This document shows positions 16,301 through 23,736 of a stretch of 64,000 nt of DNA, piece by piece. Within the stretch, counting starts at the first letter, position 1, and every line of letters starts with the position of its first letter. The stretch spans positions 159,678 to 223,677 of the forward strand of contig JAFLCG010000012.1 in NCBI GenBank assembly GCA_017303635.1. Direction: 5' to 3'. Position numbers and translations under genes: made by a program. The notes below the pieces were generated by a model, which saw only the letters and a list, made by a program, of their open reading frames with translations, made no database searches and was not told where the DNA came from. This stretch comes from Anaerolineae bacterium. GTDB lineage: Bacteria; Chloroflexota; Anaerolineae; Aggregatilineales; Phototrophicaceae.

Positions 16301-16692
16301 TGGATGATTGCCTCCGTATCTGGATCATATACGAGGACTTTGACACCATAATCCCGAATGATTTGCTGTCCAATTGTCTCGCTGACTATACCATTATAGG
16401 CTGCTTGAGGAATAGCCAGATACAGCGGTTCCTTTACACCATTCAATTCAAGCGCAGTACGGTACAGATTGTATTTGCCCAACGCTTCCGCCAGAGCTTC
16501 GATCTGCGAGTCTTGCCCAAACCCCTTGATTTCAACCAAAACCGCAATTTCTTCGTCGATGCGGCTGGCACGCAGGTCAATGAACAAGGCACGTTCAGGC
16601 AGCATAATAGTTCGCGGATCATGCGTAATCAGCCAGCCATCTTTCTGCAGGGCGTTCTTGACAGCTTCATGATGATGATCTCTCGCAGGCAT
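16288..16692 (-). CDS. xisH: XisH family protein (PD-(D/E)XK nuclease fold)
   Basis: 134 aa; ATG with GAGAG upstream. Motifs follow the family: MPARDHHHEAVKNALQKDGW at the start, then LFIDLRAS, IAVLVEIKGFGQDSQIEALAEALGKYNLYRTAL and LYLAIPQAAY. The D...EIK residues form the nuclease-like core (the Asp of FIDL, then Glu-x-Lys of VEIK). Paired with XisI by overlap. Known only as fdxN-excision control factors in cyanobacteria. The pair lies between sugar-metabolism genes and may be a small selfish or regulatory module. Confidence 0.88.
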   Translation of the reverse strand: MPARDHHHEAVKNALQKDGWLITHDPRTIMLPERALFIDLRASRIDEEIAVLVEIKGFGQDSQIEALAEALGKYNLYRTALELNGVKEPLYLAIPQAAYNGIVSETIGQQIIRDYGVKVLVYDPDTEAIIQWLP

Positions 16693-16704
16693 TGATGTAA
16701 CTCT

Positions 16705-17562
16705 CTACTTCACCGCGCCGCTCGTCAACCCGCGGATCAACTGGCGAGAGAACAACACATACAGCACGATCACCGGCAGCGCCGCCAGCGAAAGCGAAGA
16801 GAGCACCGCGTTCCAGTCGCTGACGAACTGACCGAGGAACTGCTGCGCCCCCAGCGTAATCGTCTTGTTGCGCTCCGAGGGGGCCAGGATCAGCGGGAAC
16901 CACAGGTCATTCCAGATCGGGATCATGTTGAAGACCATCACGGTACCAATCGCCGGACGGATCAGCGGCACAGTCATCCAGTAGATGCGGTACTCACTGG
17001 CTCCATCGACTCGCGCCGCGTCCTTCAGGTCACGCGGAATCTGCCGCATGAACTCGCTTAGCACGAATACCGCCAGCGGCAGACCCATCGCTGTGTAGAC
17101 CAGAATCAGCGCGATGAGCGTATCCACCAGACTCAGATCGACCACCAACCGCAGGATGCTGACCGTCCCTAGTCGGATTGGCACCATGATCCCCAGCGCC
17201 ATATACAGCCCCAGCAGGCGATTGCCCGGGAATTGATATTCCGAGAGCGCGTGGGCCGCCATCGTCCCCGCGATGAAGATCAACAGCAGCGATACCACCG
17301 TGACGATCAGGCTGTTGAGGAAGTAACTCGGGAAGGCCGCCCGGCTGAGGACCGTCTCATATCCCACCAGACTGAAGCTCTCGGCATCCGGCAGATTGTA
17401 CGGCGTTTTGAAGATCGCATTGCGTACCTTGAACGAGTTCATCACCACCAGCGCCACCGGGAACAGCGCGATGAGCGTATAGGCGATGAGTGCTACATGC
17501 GCCAGAGTCAGTTGCAGGGTTTGGCCGAGCGGTCGTGCAGATCGGTTCATAGAATTCATCAC
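16705..17562 (-). CDS. sugar ABC transporter permease, MalG/UgpE-type
   Basis: 285 aa with six membrane segments. The EAA loop that docks the ATPase is clear (DAARVDGASEYRIYWMTVPLIRPAI). N-terminal LAHVALIAYTLIALFPVALVVMNSFK and the end SRQLIRGLTSGAVK are typical of CUT1 MalG-type permeases. It acts with the MalF-type permease at 18683 in importing a mono- or oligosaccharide or glycerol phosphate. The usual adjacency of the two permease genes is broken by a methyltransferase gene and two repeats. No binding protein or ATPase gene lies in the window; a shared MsmX-like ATPase elsewhere is likely. Confidence 0.92.
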   Translation of the reverse strand: MMNSMNRSARPLGQTLQLTLAHVALIAYTLIALFPVALVVMNSFKVRNAIFKTPYNLPDAESFSLVGYETVLSRAAFPSYFLNSLIVTVVSLLLIFIAGTMAAHALSEYQFPGNRLLGLYMALGIMVPIRLGTVSILRLVVDLSLVDTLIALILVYTAMGLPLAVFVLSEFMRQIPRDLKDAARVDGASEYRIYWMTVPLIRPAIGTVMVFNMIPIWNDLWFPLILAPSERNKTITLGAQQFLGQFVSDWNAVLSSLSLAALPVIVLYVLFSRQLIRGLTSGAVK

Positions 17563-17569
17563 ATCATTT

Positions 17570-17690
17570 GTAGGGGCGCACGGCTGTGCGCCAGCGATCA
17601 GACAATTGCATCTACTCCGGTTTCCCTCGCCCTGCCGCGCCGTCTGCGGCGGACGGCAATGGAAGAGGGGCTAGGGGTGAGGGCCGGGCC
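17570..17690 (+). repeat. composite intergenic repeat, left flank of methyltransferase gene
   Basis: Begins with the GTAGGGGCGCACGGCTGTGCG dyad family (17570-17592) and ends with GAAGAGGGGCTAGGGGTGAGG. The copy at 18516-18632 has the same two end modules in the same order and orientation. The methyltransferase stop codon lies inside this copy. Confidence 0.7.
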
Positions 17691-18480
17691 GCCACCGCAC
17701 GGCCAAGACCGGCGGAATCTGCGGCACGCTCGACCACGACAGCAGGCGCGGCGGAATCTCGTCAATCGGCCTAAACCCGCGCTCATCGACTCCGTCCAGC
17801 ACCAGCCCTGCAGCCACTGCTTCATTCAGCAGCTCGCTCAGGGTGCGGTGATAATAGGTGTGTGGGGTGGGTTCCCCCGGCGCGCCCGCCCCTTTGACCG
17901 GAGGCACGTCCAGATACCGGCTGATCTTGAGTCCCACCCGTTCGATCAATTGACCCGCCTCATCGCTCATTTCCGCATAAAATGTCGGCCCGTTCGAGTT
18001 GAACGCTGGGTGTGCGGTGGCGATCACCAGCCGGCCCCCTGCGGTCAACAGCCGACGCGCCGCTCGGAACAGCGGCGCGATCACCGGCATATCCATCAGC
18101 GCCATCGTGCAGGTGATGGCGTTGAACACACCTTCTCCCAGTGCGACCAGCGCTGCCTCGTCGGTTGCGTCCACCACCTGATAGGCAATCGGTTCGCCAC
18201 CGCTCTGACCCCGCGCCCGCGCTTTCTCGATCAGGGCGGCGCTGAAGTCGGTTGCGGTGACGCGTCCACCCAGCGCCGCCAGTCGTCGGGCGATCACGCC
18301 GTTGCCACAGGCAATGTCCAGCACGCGCTCACCGGGTTGCAGCGCCAGCAGGTGCTCGACTGATGGACCGACAAAACAGCGATGAAAGCGGTTGCCCTCA
18401 TCCCCGTGTAATTCGTCCCAGAAGGCCGCTTTCGCATCCCAGATCGCCCGTCCTTCCGCATTCAGTGCCTGTGCATCCAT
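17671..18480 (-). CDS. class I SAM-dependent methyltransferase
   Basis: 269 aa. The SAM-binding motif I is VLDIACGNGVIARRLA near residue 53, followed by the acidic VTATDFSAALIEKARAR, VVDATDEAAL and the post-motif ALMDMPVIAPLFRAARRLLTAGGRLVIATAHP. This is a Methyltransf_25/UbiE-like small-molecule methylase; the substrate cannot be told. Its last residues (PGPHP) are encoded within a repeat. It lies between two permease genes that normally adjoin and is flanked by direct copies of a composite repeat, which points to insertion as a cassette. Confidence 0.88.
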   Translation of the reverse strand: MDAQALNAEGRAIWDAKAAFWDELHGDEGNRFHRCFVGPSVEHLLALQPGERVLDIACGNGVIARRLAALGGRVTATDFSAALIEKARARGQSGGEPIAYQVVDATDEAALVALGEGVFNAITCTMALMDMPVIAPLFRAARRLLTAGGRLVIATAHPAFNSNGPTFYAEMSDEAGQLIERVGLKISRYLDVPPVKGAGAPGEPTPHTYYHRTLSELLNEAVAAGLVLDGVDERGFRPIDEIPPRLLSWSSVPQIPPVLAVRWRPGPHP

Positions 18481-18515
18481 CCTGAAATCATTCCCTCGTA
18501 CATACGCATTGTTTT

Positions 18516-18632
18516 GTAGGGGCGCACGGCTGTGCGCCCGTCCGAAAGCCCCTCTCCAACGACCCGATTCCCGGATAACCTCGGCTTTCCAGCGGCGTAA
18601 GGGTCGCGCCGGAGAGGGGTTGGGGTGAGGCC
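18516..18632 (+). repeat. composite intergenic repeat, right flank of methyltransferase gene
   Basis: Starts with the GTAGGGGCGCACGGCTGTGCG dyad, then CCCCTCTCC (18549-18557) and its partner GGAGAGGGG (18611-18619), then TTGGGGTGAGG. Same module order as 17570-17690. The CCCCTCTCC/GGAGAGGGG hairpin also occurs at 23686-23724 and, in variant form, at 21805-21841. Confidence 0.7.
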
Positions 18633-18682
18633 TCTGTCTTTGCCGTCCTGCTGCAAAAAACCTACTTTTGTGAGGCCCCGGC

Positions 18683-19600
18683 TCACTCCGCCCGCAGCAG
18701 TCGCCGCTGGAAGATGAACAAATATAGCAGCACGCCTACCAGAATGATCATGAACATGACTCCGGCCACGGTCGCGCCCATCGTGGGGCTGCCGAGCTGC
18801 AACTGGAAGCCGAAGAAGGTGCGGTAGAACAGCGTCCCCAGCAGATCCGTCGAGAAATCCGGTGGAGCCAGCGCCCCCTGCATGGTATACACCAGGTCGA
18901 ATGCGTTGAAGTTGCCCACAAAGGTCAGCACCGCCACGATGCCCACCGTCGGCAGGATCAGCGGGAACTTGATCTTCCAGAACACATCCCAGGCGGTTGC
19001 CCCATCCACCCGCGCCGCTTCGATGATCTCATCGTTGATTCCAATCAGCGCTGCCAGGAACAGCATCATCGGCACGCCTACCCACTGCCACACCGAGACC
19101 AGCGAGATGATCGGCAGCGCCGTTTCCGGCAGCCCCAGCCACGGCCCCGGATTGATGCCCAGCGGCTCGAACAGGGTGCGCCCCCACAATGGACTCAGGA
19201 TCAGCTTCCAGATGAAGCCGATCAGCACCACCGAGAGCACACTCGGCAGGAAGATCAGCGTGCGGTAGATGGCGCGGCCCCGGATGAACTGGGAACTGAG
19301 CAGGCTGGCGAGCAGCAGCGCCAGCGGATTTTGCACCAGCATATGCACGGCGAAGAACAGGAAATTATTCCGTAAGGCACCCTGCAAGCGTGGTGCCAGC
19401 AGATCATCCGTGAACAGGCGTTGATAGTTGGCGAGGCCGACGAAGATCTCTTCGCGGGGGTTCTCCGGCGTCGGCGCGTACAGGCTCAACCGCAGTGAAT
19501 CCACCAGCGGATAGATCATAAATGCCGTGTAGATGAGGAGGGCAGGCGTCAGAAAGACGATGATATGCCACGGGAAGGCTTTGCGACTGGCGGACTTCAT
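18683..19600 (-). CDS. sugar ABC transporter permease, MalF/UgpA-type
   Basis: 305 aa, six membrane segments. The N-terminus WHIIVFLTPALLIYTAFMIYPLVDSLRLSLY and VGLANYQRLFTD are classic for CUT1 MalF/UgpA permeases, and the EAA loop is EAARVDGATAWDVFWKIKFPLILPT. It forms the import channel with the MalG-type permease at 16705. Nothing upstream encodes a substrate-binding protein: the next gene on this strand (19761) is an unrelated anchored protein. The pair therefore looks like an orphaned part of a transporter locus. Confidence 0.92.
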   Translation of the reverse strand: MKSASRKAFPWHIIVFLTPALLIYTAFMIYPLVDSLRLSLYAPTPENPREEIFVGLANYQRLFTDDLLAPRLQGALRNNFLFFAVHMLVQNPLALLLASLLSSQFIRGRAIYRTLIFLPSVLSVVLIGFIWKLILSPLWGRTLFEPLGINPGPWLGLPETALPIISLVSVWQWVGVPMMLFLAALIGINDEIIEAARVDGATAWDVFWKIKFPLILPTVGIVAVLTFVGNFNAFDLVYTMQGALAPPDFSTDLLGTLFYRTFFGFQLQLGSPTMGATVAGVMFMIILVGVLLYLFIFQRRLLRAE

Positions 19601-19760
19601 AGGCAGGTTCCTCGGCGGCGCGTCTGTGCTGACCGAGTGTACCGTGAATCTCTAGCGGCGCAATCTGGCCTGAAAGGACAGGTTTGTGCGGAGTGTGGAA
19701 TGAAAAGGTGAGGTAGTAGGGACTCGCAACGGCGCGTCCGCTCATGGCTCCCGAACAAAC

Positions 19761-20783
19761 CTACTGAGAAACGGATACAGGCGCTGGGGAGGCATCCAGC
19801 AGTTGGAAATCCCACGAGTATTGGTGGATTAGCCCACTTAACGTGGTAATTTCAACCGAAAGTTGATGTGGGCCGACCTCTAATCTGGGTTCAAAGCAAT
19901 AATATTCAGGGGCGTTGCCGTGATGCAATTCGACATTGTTATGATTACTGTCGCGGATCGACAATAAGCGGTTTTCGGAAACGATTGCAGAGAAAGCCAG
20001 ATTCCCATCAAACAGGACTTTAAGCGTTCCGCCCTCCAAATCTTGCCACTGGTCACGCGAGTAGCGTGAATAAAGACCGACCCCGTAACAAATCTCGCCG
20101 AAGGGCAGTGAATATCCACCGTTTTCAGCCTGTAAGCCCAGTAACATTGCGGGAAACTCTGGAAAAGGCTGTACCGTAGGTGGATAAACGGGTTCACAAA
20201 CCTGACAAGTAAAAAAGAGATGAATACGAGCTACATATGCGCTCGCATTAGAACGATCAACTCGAACCTGAAGTCTATGGCCCGGACGGTCGGTTTGGCA
20301 GCGATTGCCAGCAATCGTGTTGGGAGTATTGAGCGAATAAGAGTAATAGGGGAACTGTTCAACACTGATGCGATGAGCAAAAGTGAAGGGTTCGCCTCGA
20401 TCAATCGTATTGAAAGGATCATAGCCTGAGAAAAAAACATTGTCACACAAATTGCCCATAAATGTATTCATGCCACTGGAAGATGCACTAAAGGTCAGTT
20501 CCAAATAGCCACCCCGTCCTTGATGGCCTTCAAAATGAAGGTCTTGTGCATCTGATGGGAATTGCACGCCAAGAACTTGCTCAATGCTTGTGACATTCCA
20601 CTCCCGTCCGTTCCAATTTCTCAATATGTATCCCGCCCTCTGTATGCTGGTCAGGATGACTGCGATAATCACGCCTGTGACTGCCAATGTAAGTACGAAC
20701 CGTGAATGGGTCTCCAACCATCGGATCATGTTGCGCCACCTCAAAAGCTGAATGCCTGACAATGAGATAGTCGGCAGAGCCAT
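19761..20783 (-). CDS. membrane-anchored extracytoplasmic protein, unknown
   Basis: 340 aa. One hydrophobic segment near residues 30-50 (FVLTLAVTGVIIAVILTSI) after a basic stretch, then a large beta-rich outer domain. It has eight or so cysteines including a CQVC pair, suggesting disulphides outside the cell, and Gly/Tyr/Asp-rich strands (YLELTFSASSSGMNTFMGN, YSLPFGEICYGVGLYS). No family recognised. Lower GC than the permease genes. The 160 bp between it and the permease contains no clear terminator. Confidence 0.68.
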   Translation of the reverse strand: MALPTISLSGIQLLRWRNMIRWLETHSRFVLTLAVTGVIIAVILTSIQRAGYILRNWNGREWNVTSIEQVLGVQFPSDAQDLHFEGHQGRGGYLELTFSASSSGMNTFMGNLCDNVFFSGYDPFNTIDRGEPFTFAHRISVEQFPYYSYSLNTPNTIAGNRCQTDRPGHRLQVRVDRSNASAYVARIHLFFTCQVCEPVYPPTVQPFPEFPAMLLGLQAENGGYSLPFGEICYGVGLYSRYSRDQWQDLEGGTLKVLFDGNLAFSAIVSENRLLSIRDSNHNNVELHHGNAPEYYCFEPRLEVGPHQLSVEITTLSGLIHQYSWDFQLLDASPAPVSVSQ

Positions 20784-20832
20784 CTGCGGCAGTTCAGTAC
20801 CCTAATAATCCGCCTCCCTCGCTCCCTCAAAA

Positions 20833-20876
20833 TCGAAACAAATGTTCCGAATCGCGACCCCATTTCATGCTACACT
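20833..20876 (+). promoter_or_regulatory. SOS-like dyad (degenerate) plus TACACT box
   Basis: TCGAAACAAATGTTCCGA at 20833-20850 is an imperfect form of the TCGGAACATATGTTCCGA dyad found perfectly at 40002 and 63700. The box TACACT (20871-20876) lies about 30 bp from the dyad centre, as at the other two sites. An ATG follows at 20883 but the frame after it soon runs into repeat-like and IS-derived sequence, so the original target gene seems lost. Confidence 0.45.
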
Positions 20877-21094
20877 GATCCCATGACCACGCATGAACGC
20901 ATCACCCCGCACCGCATGGCCTGTCTTCACTGTGACTGTGAACTGTCCACTGTGAACTTCTTCATAGCGGCTCCCTCCCGCCTTCCCACCAGCCAAGCGT
21001 CAAGCTTGGCGGGCGGTGGCAGCCTCCCGGCTTCCCGCTGTCAACGCCGCAATGTGGTGACTGCTCCCGGCCTTCCCGCCGTCAAGCTTGGCGC

Positions 21095-21418
21095 TCATGA
21101 CGCCAATGAGCGCCAACTTCCCGTGTTCCCGCCGAGGAGGTTGGCGGCTGCTTCGTCAGGGATGACAAGCCGGGTCAGGCCGTCGGTTCCGGCACTTTGG
21201 AGTCCAGCCAGTCGAGGATCGTCTCGGTCAATGGGTCGCGCAGGCGGGCAGCGGTCGTAGTGCGGCTTCAGGTCACCTTCTTGCGTAAATCGCGCCCAGA
21301 TCCGCCTCGTCGCGGCATAACTCACCTTCAGCTCGCGTGCTATCTGTCGGAAGGTTTCACCGTGTTGATGGCGACGAACAATTTCTTCGCGCATGGACAG
21401 TGGGAGTGCCGCAGGCAT
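21095..21418 (-). pseudogene. helix-turn-helix N-terminus of a transposase, truncated
   Basis: The first 55 or so residues (MPAALPLSMREEIVRRHQHG, then ETFRQIARELKVSYAATRRIWARF) are the HTH of IS630-type or related transposases. At the 'KPHYDRC' point the frame enters a 78-bp copy of another gene's 3' end read out of frame, then a short unrelated tail to a stop at 21095. No DDE domain follows. Upstream, at 21432-21460, TTACGCCAACCTGTTGACGC looks like IS-end sequence. This is an IS relic, not a functional regulator. Confidence 0.6.
21175..21252 (-). repeat. perfect 78-bp copy of the 3' end of the hydrolase gene at 39869-39946
   Basis: The reverse complement of 21175-21252 is identical base for base to 39869-39946, which encodes the last 25 residues and stop of the secreted hydrolase. 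Similarity stops sharply on both sides. One end joins the transposase HTH fragment. Confidence 0.85.
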
Positions 21419-21509
21419 TTTGAATTACCCTCTTACGCCAACCTGTTGACGCCAACTATAGCGCTATCCCTACGTCGCGTGACAAACGGCGCGTCCGCCG
21501 ACTATAGGG

Positions 21510-21689
21510 TTATCTAGTATTCTCTCGAATTGCAATGCCCATAACGAATGCTGCAAACCCAATGAAGCAAGCCCCAGCCCATCCCGCTTTCAGAGCCTGA
21601 GATCCATATGTCAATATAAGGAATATAAGCGTTAATCCTGTGAGGATCAGAGTTGCTTTTGTTCGTCCTATCTTTAGAAGATGGTTCAC
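21510..21689 (-). CDS. possible small membrane protein
   Basis: A 59-codon frame from GTG 21689 to TAA 21510, AT-rich. It encodes two hydrophobic segments (ATLILTGLTLIFLILTYGS and WAGACFIGFAAFVMGIAI) joined by a short basic loop, ending RENTR. Composition and the alternation of hydrophobic spans look like real coding sequence rather than chance, but there is no clear ribosome-binding site. It may be a remnant of a longer membrane protein, since a stop lies only 11 codons upstream. The flanking 21690-21800 stretch shows nothing else. Confidence 0.35.
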   Translation of the reverse strand: MNHLLKIGRTKATLILTGLTLIFLILTYGSQALKAGWAGACFIGFAAFVMGIAIRENTR

Positions 21690-21804
21690 TGATTGGTTCT
21701 CAATACCCTGATCTGATCAAAGAATGCTTGGTACGTCAACCAAAGTGTCTATCGTATAATTTTTAAAGCGAATGTAGAAAATTGGCAGCATGATAGTCCG
21801 TCTC

Positions 21805-21841
21805 CCCCTCTCCTGCGAACAAAACGAACGCAGAAGAGGGG
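21805..21841. terminator. hairpin after the TyrA-like gene
   Basis: CCCCTCTCCTGCG (21805-21817) pairs 12 of 13 with CGCAGAAGAGGGG (21829-21841), loop 11 bases. It starts 10 bp past the minus-strand stop at 21851. Same CCCCTCTCC family as 23686 and 18549. Confidence 0.5.
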
Positions 21842-21850
21842 ACAGTAAGG

Positions 21851-22861
21851 TTACTTCTCCGATTTGCCACTCAGACGCTTGCCGACCCAACCACCGAACA
21901 GGTTGCCCATCAGGCCACCTTCGGGCAGCGGCGGGGCTTTTTCAGTATCGTCCCATTTGCCATTCTGCCGCTTTCCCAACCAGACTTCATACCCCTGGGC
22001 TGCATCCACCAACGCCGCCTCCAGCGCGGATTTATCCCCGCCCTTGAGGGCTGCCCGCAGGCCGCCCAAGGTGCCGAGCAGCGCATCCAGTTGCAGCACA
22101 ACCGCCGCTCGGTTTTGGTAGAGGCTGTCCCGCAGATCGTCCGGGTGAGTATCCAGCAGGTGATGGGTCAGCCGCCCGAAGCTAGGGTTGGTCACGCGCC
22201 CACTGTCCACCCAGCCCGGCGACTTCATCAACGTGTAGAAAGCGGCCAATCCCAGCAGCGCGGGCAATCCCTCGGTCGCCGCAGCCATGCCGTCGTATTC
22301 GGCAGGGTCGGCAAAGTGTGGGGTCGCACCGAGCAGCGTCGATAGGTCGGAAGCTAACTGCACCGCATCCGGCGCAGCCGCGCGACCGGGCATCAGCAGC
22401 ATGGTCCCTTTCTCGAACAAATCCGGGGCGGCATGGAGAGTATCATCCGCTCCATCGAACAGGTAAGCCGGGTTGAGGATCGGCGCGATGCCAACCAGGT
22501 GCACCCCTTCTCGCAGATGCTCGCCGGCCCAGGCCAGCGATGGCATTTTGAGCGGTGCGGCATCCAGCACCACCGTGCCGGGGCGCAGGTCTCGCCCGAT
22601 CTCCCGGTAGGCGGCGGGCAGGTCGGCATAGGGGAGTGTCAGCACCACAATGTCCTGATCGCGGGCGGCTGCGAACAAATCTCGCCCGGGACGGTCCACG
22701 CCCATTTTCTCGGCGTCCTCACGGATGCCGGGGCGCAGGTCCGCTGCGCTGATAGTGAATTGATGGATCGCGTCTTTACGGGCGTTGTAGCGTTTGAGCG
22801 CCAGCGCCAGCGAGGCTCCGATGCGCCCCAGTCCGAGGATACCAATAGATACGTTTGCCAT
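21851..22861 (-). CDS. prephenate dehydrogenase-like NAD(P)-binding protein
   Basis: 336 aa. N-terminal Rossmann fold SIGILGLGRIGASLALALKRY (GxGxxG), then VVLTLPYADLPAAYREIGRDL and VVLDAAPLKMPSLAWA as in TyrA proteins, and an all-helical C-terminal half (YDGMAAATEGLPALLGLAAFYTL). The catalytic His of TyrA (the HP of the GxHPM/I-type motif) is replaced: the corresponding stretch reads VHLVGIAPILNPAYL. It may therefore act on a different 2-oxo/hydroxy substrate, or not be a dehydrogenase at all. The last 50 residues (WLGKRQNGKW...GGLMGNLFGGWVGKRLSG) are a Gly/Lys-rich tail not typical of TyrA. It stands alone on the minus strand. Confidence 0.78.
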   Translation of the reverse strand: MANVSIGILGLGRIGASLALALKRYNARKDAIHQFTISAADLRPGIREDAEKMGVDRPGRDLFAAARDQDIVVLTLPYADLPAAYREIGRDLRPGTVVLDAAPLKMPSLAWAGEHLREGVHLVGIAPILNPAYLFDGADDTLHAAPDLFEKGTMLLMPGRAAAPDAVQLASDLSTLLGATPHFADPAEYDGMAAATEGLPALLGLAAFYTLMKSPGWVDSGRVTNPSFGRLTHHLLDTHPDDLRDSLYQNRAAVVLQLDALLGTLGGLRAALKGGDKSALEAALVDAAQGYEVWLGKRQNGKWDDTEKAPPLPEGGLMGNLFGGWVGKRLSGKSEK

Positions 22862-23099
22862 GAGTTTAGCCTTGAGCGATCAGCGGTCAGGCTGGAAGCC
22901 GACCGCACCGTTTCGTGTAATGATAACCCATGAGACCGTATTCGGTTCAGCGGATACACCTTTTTATGCATAGATATGCAAGGCTGATGAGGCCAATGGT
23001 AGCCTGAGTGCATATGGTTGACGGGCGGGTGATGAGTGCGTAGACTCCCACTCATCCGCAAGCGGGCGCCCCACGGGCACCCCACCGAAAGCCTGCATC

Positions 23100-23681
23100 A
23101 TGACTGCCGAAACACCCACTCCCTCAGGCCCACATCCACAGGTCATCCGCCAATATCGTCGCTTGAACACGGACGCTGACCGGCAAGCGCTCATCGCGGA
23201 TATTCGTCAGGTACGCAGAGACGTACGCCGAGTATTCGAGCTGGTGCCCAAAGACCGCTGGTACGAGCCACGCTATCACGGTTGGTCCCCAGCAGCGATG
23301 CTCGGTCATCTGGAACTGATGGACGGGGTGCTGATGCGGATGGTTGGTTCAGCCGCCAGCGGTTTCCGCTGGTCGGTCTCGACCGGGATGCTGCATCAGA
23401 TGAACGGGATCATGGCCGGGATTTTCCGGCGGCGGTTGGTTGAAACCACGCTGGCCGGTTTGGATCGTGGCGAGCAACAGGTGATTGACTTCATCCAGAA
23501 GATGTCACCGGAACGCTACGACCGGCTGGTGTATGACCCGGCGCTGGGAGTCTTCCTGACCATTGAGCAGGCGCTGCAGGAGTTCTTCCTGGAGCACTGG
23601 CGCGAACATCTGGCAACCATGCGGGCGGTTGATGATCGCGGTGGTTATGAGCCGAATGCGCGACGGGATGAGGTGATATAA
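23100..23681 (+). CDS. DinB-like superfamily protein (DinB_2)
   Basis: 193 aa. A four-helix bundle pattern with the family's metal-site signature: WSPAAMLGHLELMDGVLMRM (first His) and EHWREHLATMR (the two C-terminal His). DinB-fold proteins bind a divalent metal and include thiol-dependent transferases such as bacillithiol or mycothiol S-transferases; most members have no known reaction. A hairpin of the CCCCTCTCC family lies 5 bp after the stop. The 240 bp upstream of it contains no gene. Confidence 0.8.
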   Translation: MTAETPTPSGPHPQVIRQYRRLNTDADRQALIADIRQVRRDVRRVFELVPKDRWYEPRYHGWSPAAMLGHLELMDGVLMRMVGSAASGFRWSVSTGMLHQMNGIMAGIFRRRLVETTLAGLDRGEQQVIDFIQKMSPERYDRLVYDPALGVFLTIEQALQEFFLEHWREHLATMRAVDDRGGYEPNARRDEVI

Positions 23682-23685
23682 GTCA

Positions 23686-23724
23686 CCCCTCTCCCAGCCG
23701 CTCGCTACGCTCGCAGGAGAGGGG
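23686..23724. terminator. CCCCTCTCC/GGAGAGGGG hairpin between convergent genes
   Basis: Perfect 9-bp arms at 23686-23694 and 23716-23724, between the DinB-like stop (23681) and the convergent membrane gene's stop (23737), so it may terminate both. An inner GCTCGCTACGCTCGC piece adds structure. Confidence 0.55.
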
Positions 23725-23736
23725 ATGCGAGAGTGC

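Noticed and set aside
20883..21260. Plus-strand frame starting MTTHERITPH after the degenerate dyad.
   Set aside because: After about 20 codons it runs through short repeats (ACTGTGAACT), IS sequence and the reverse of the hydrolase tail; no continuous protein character.
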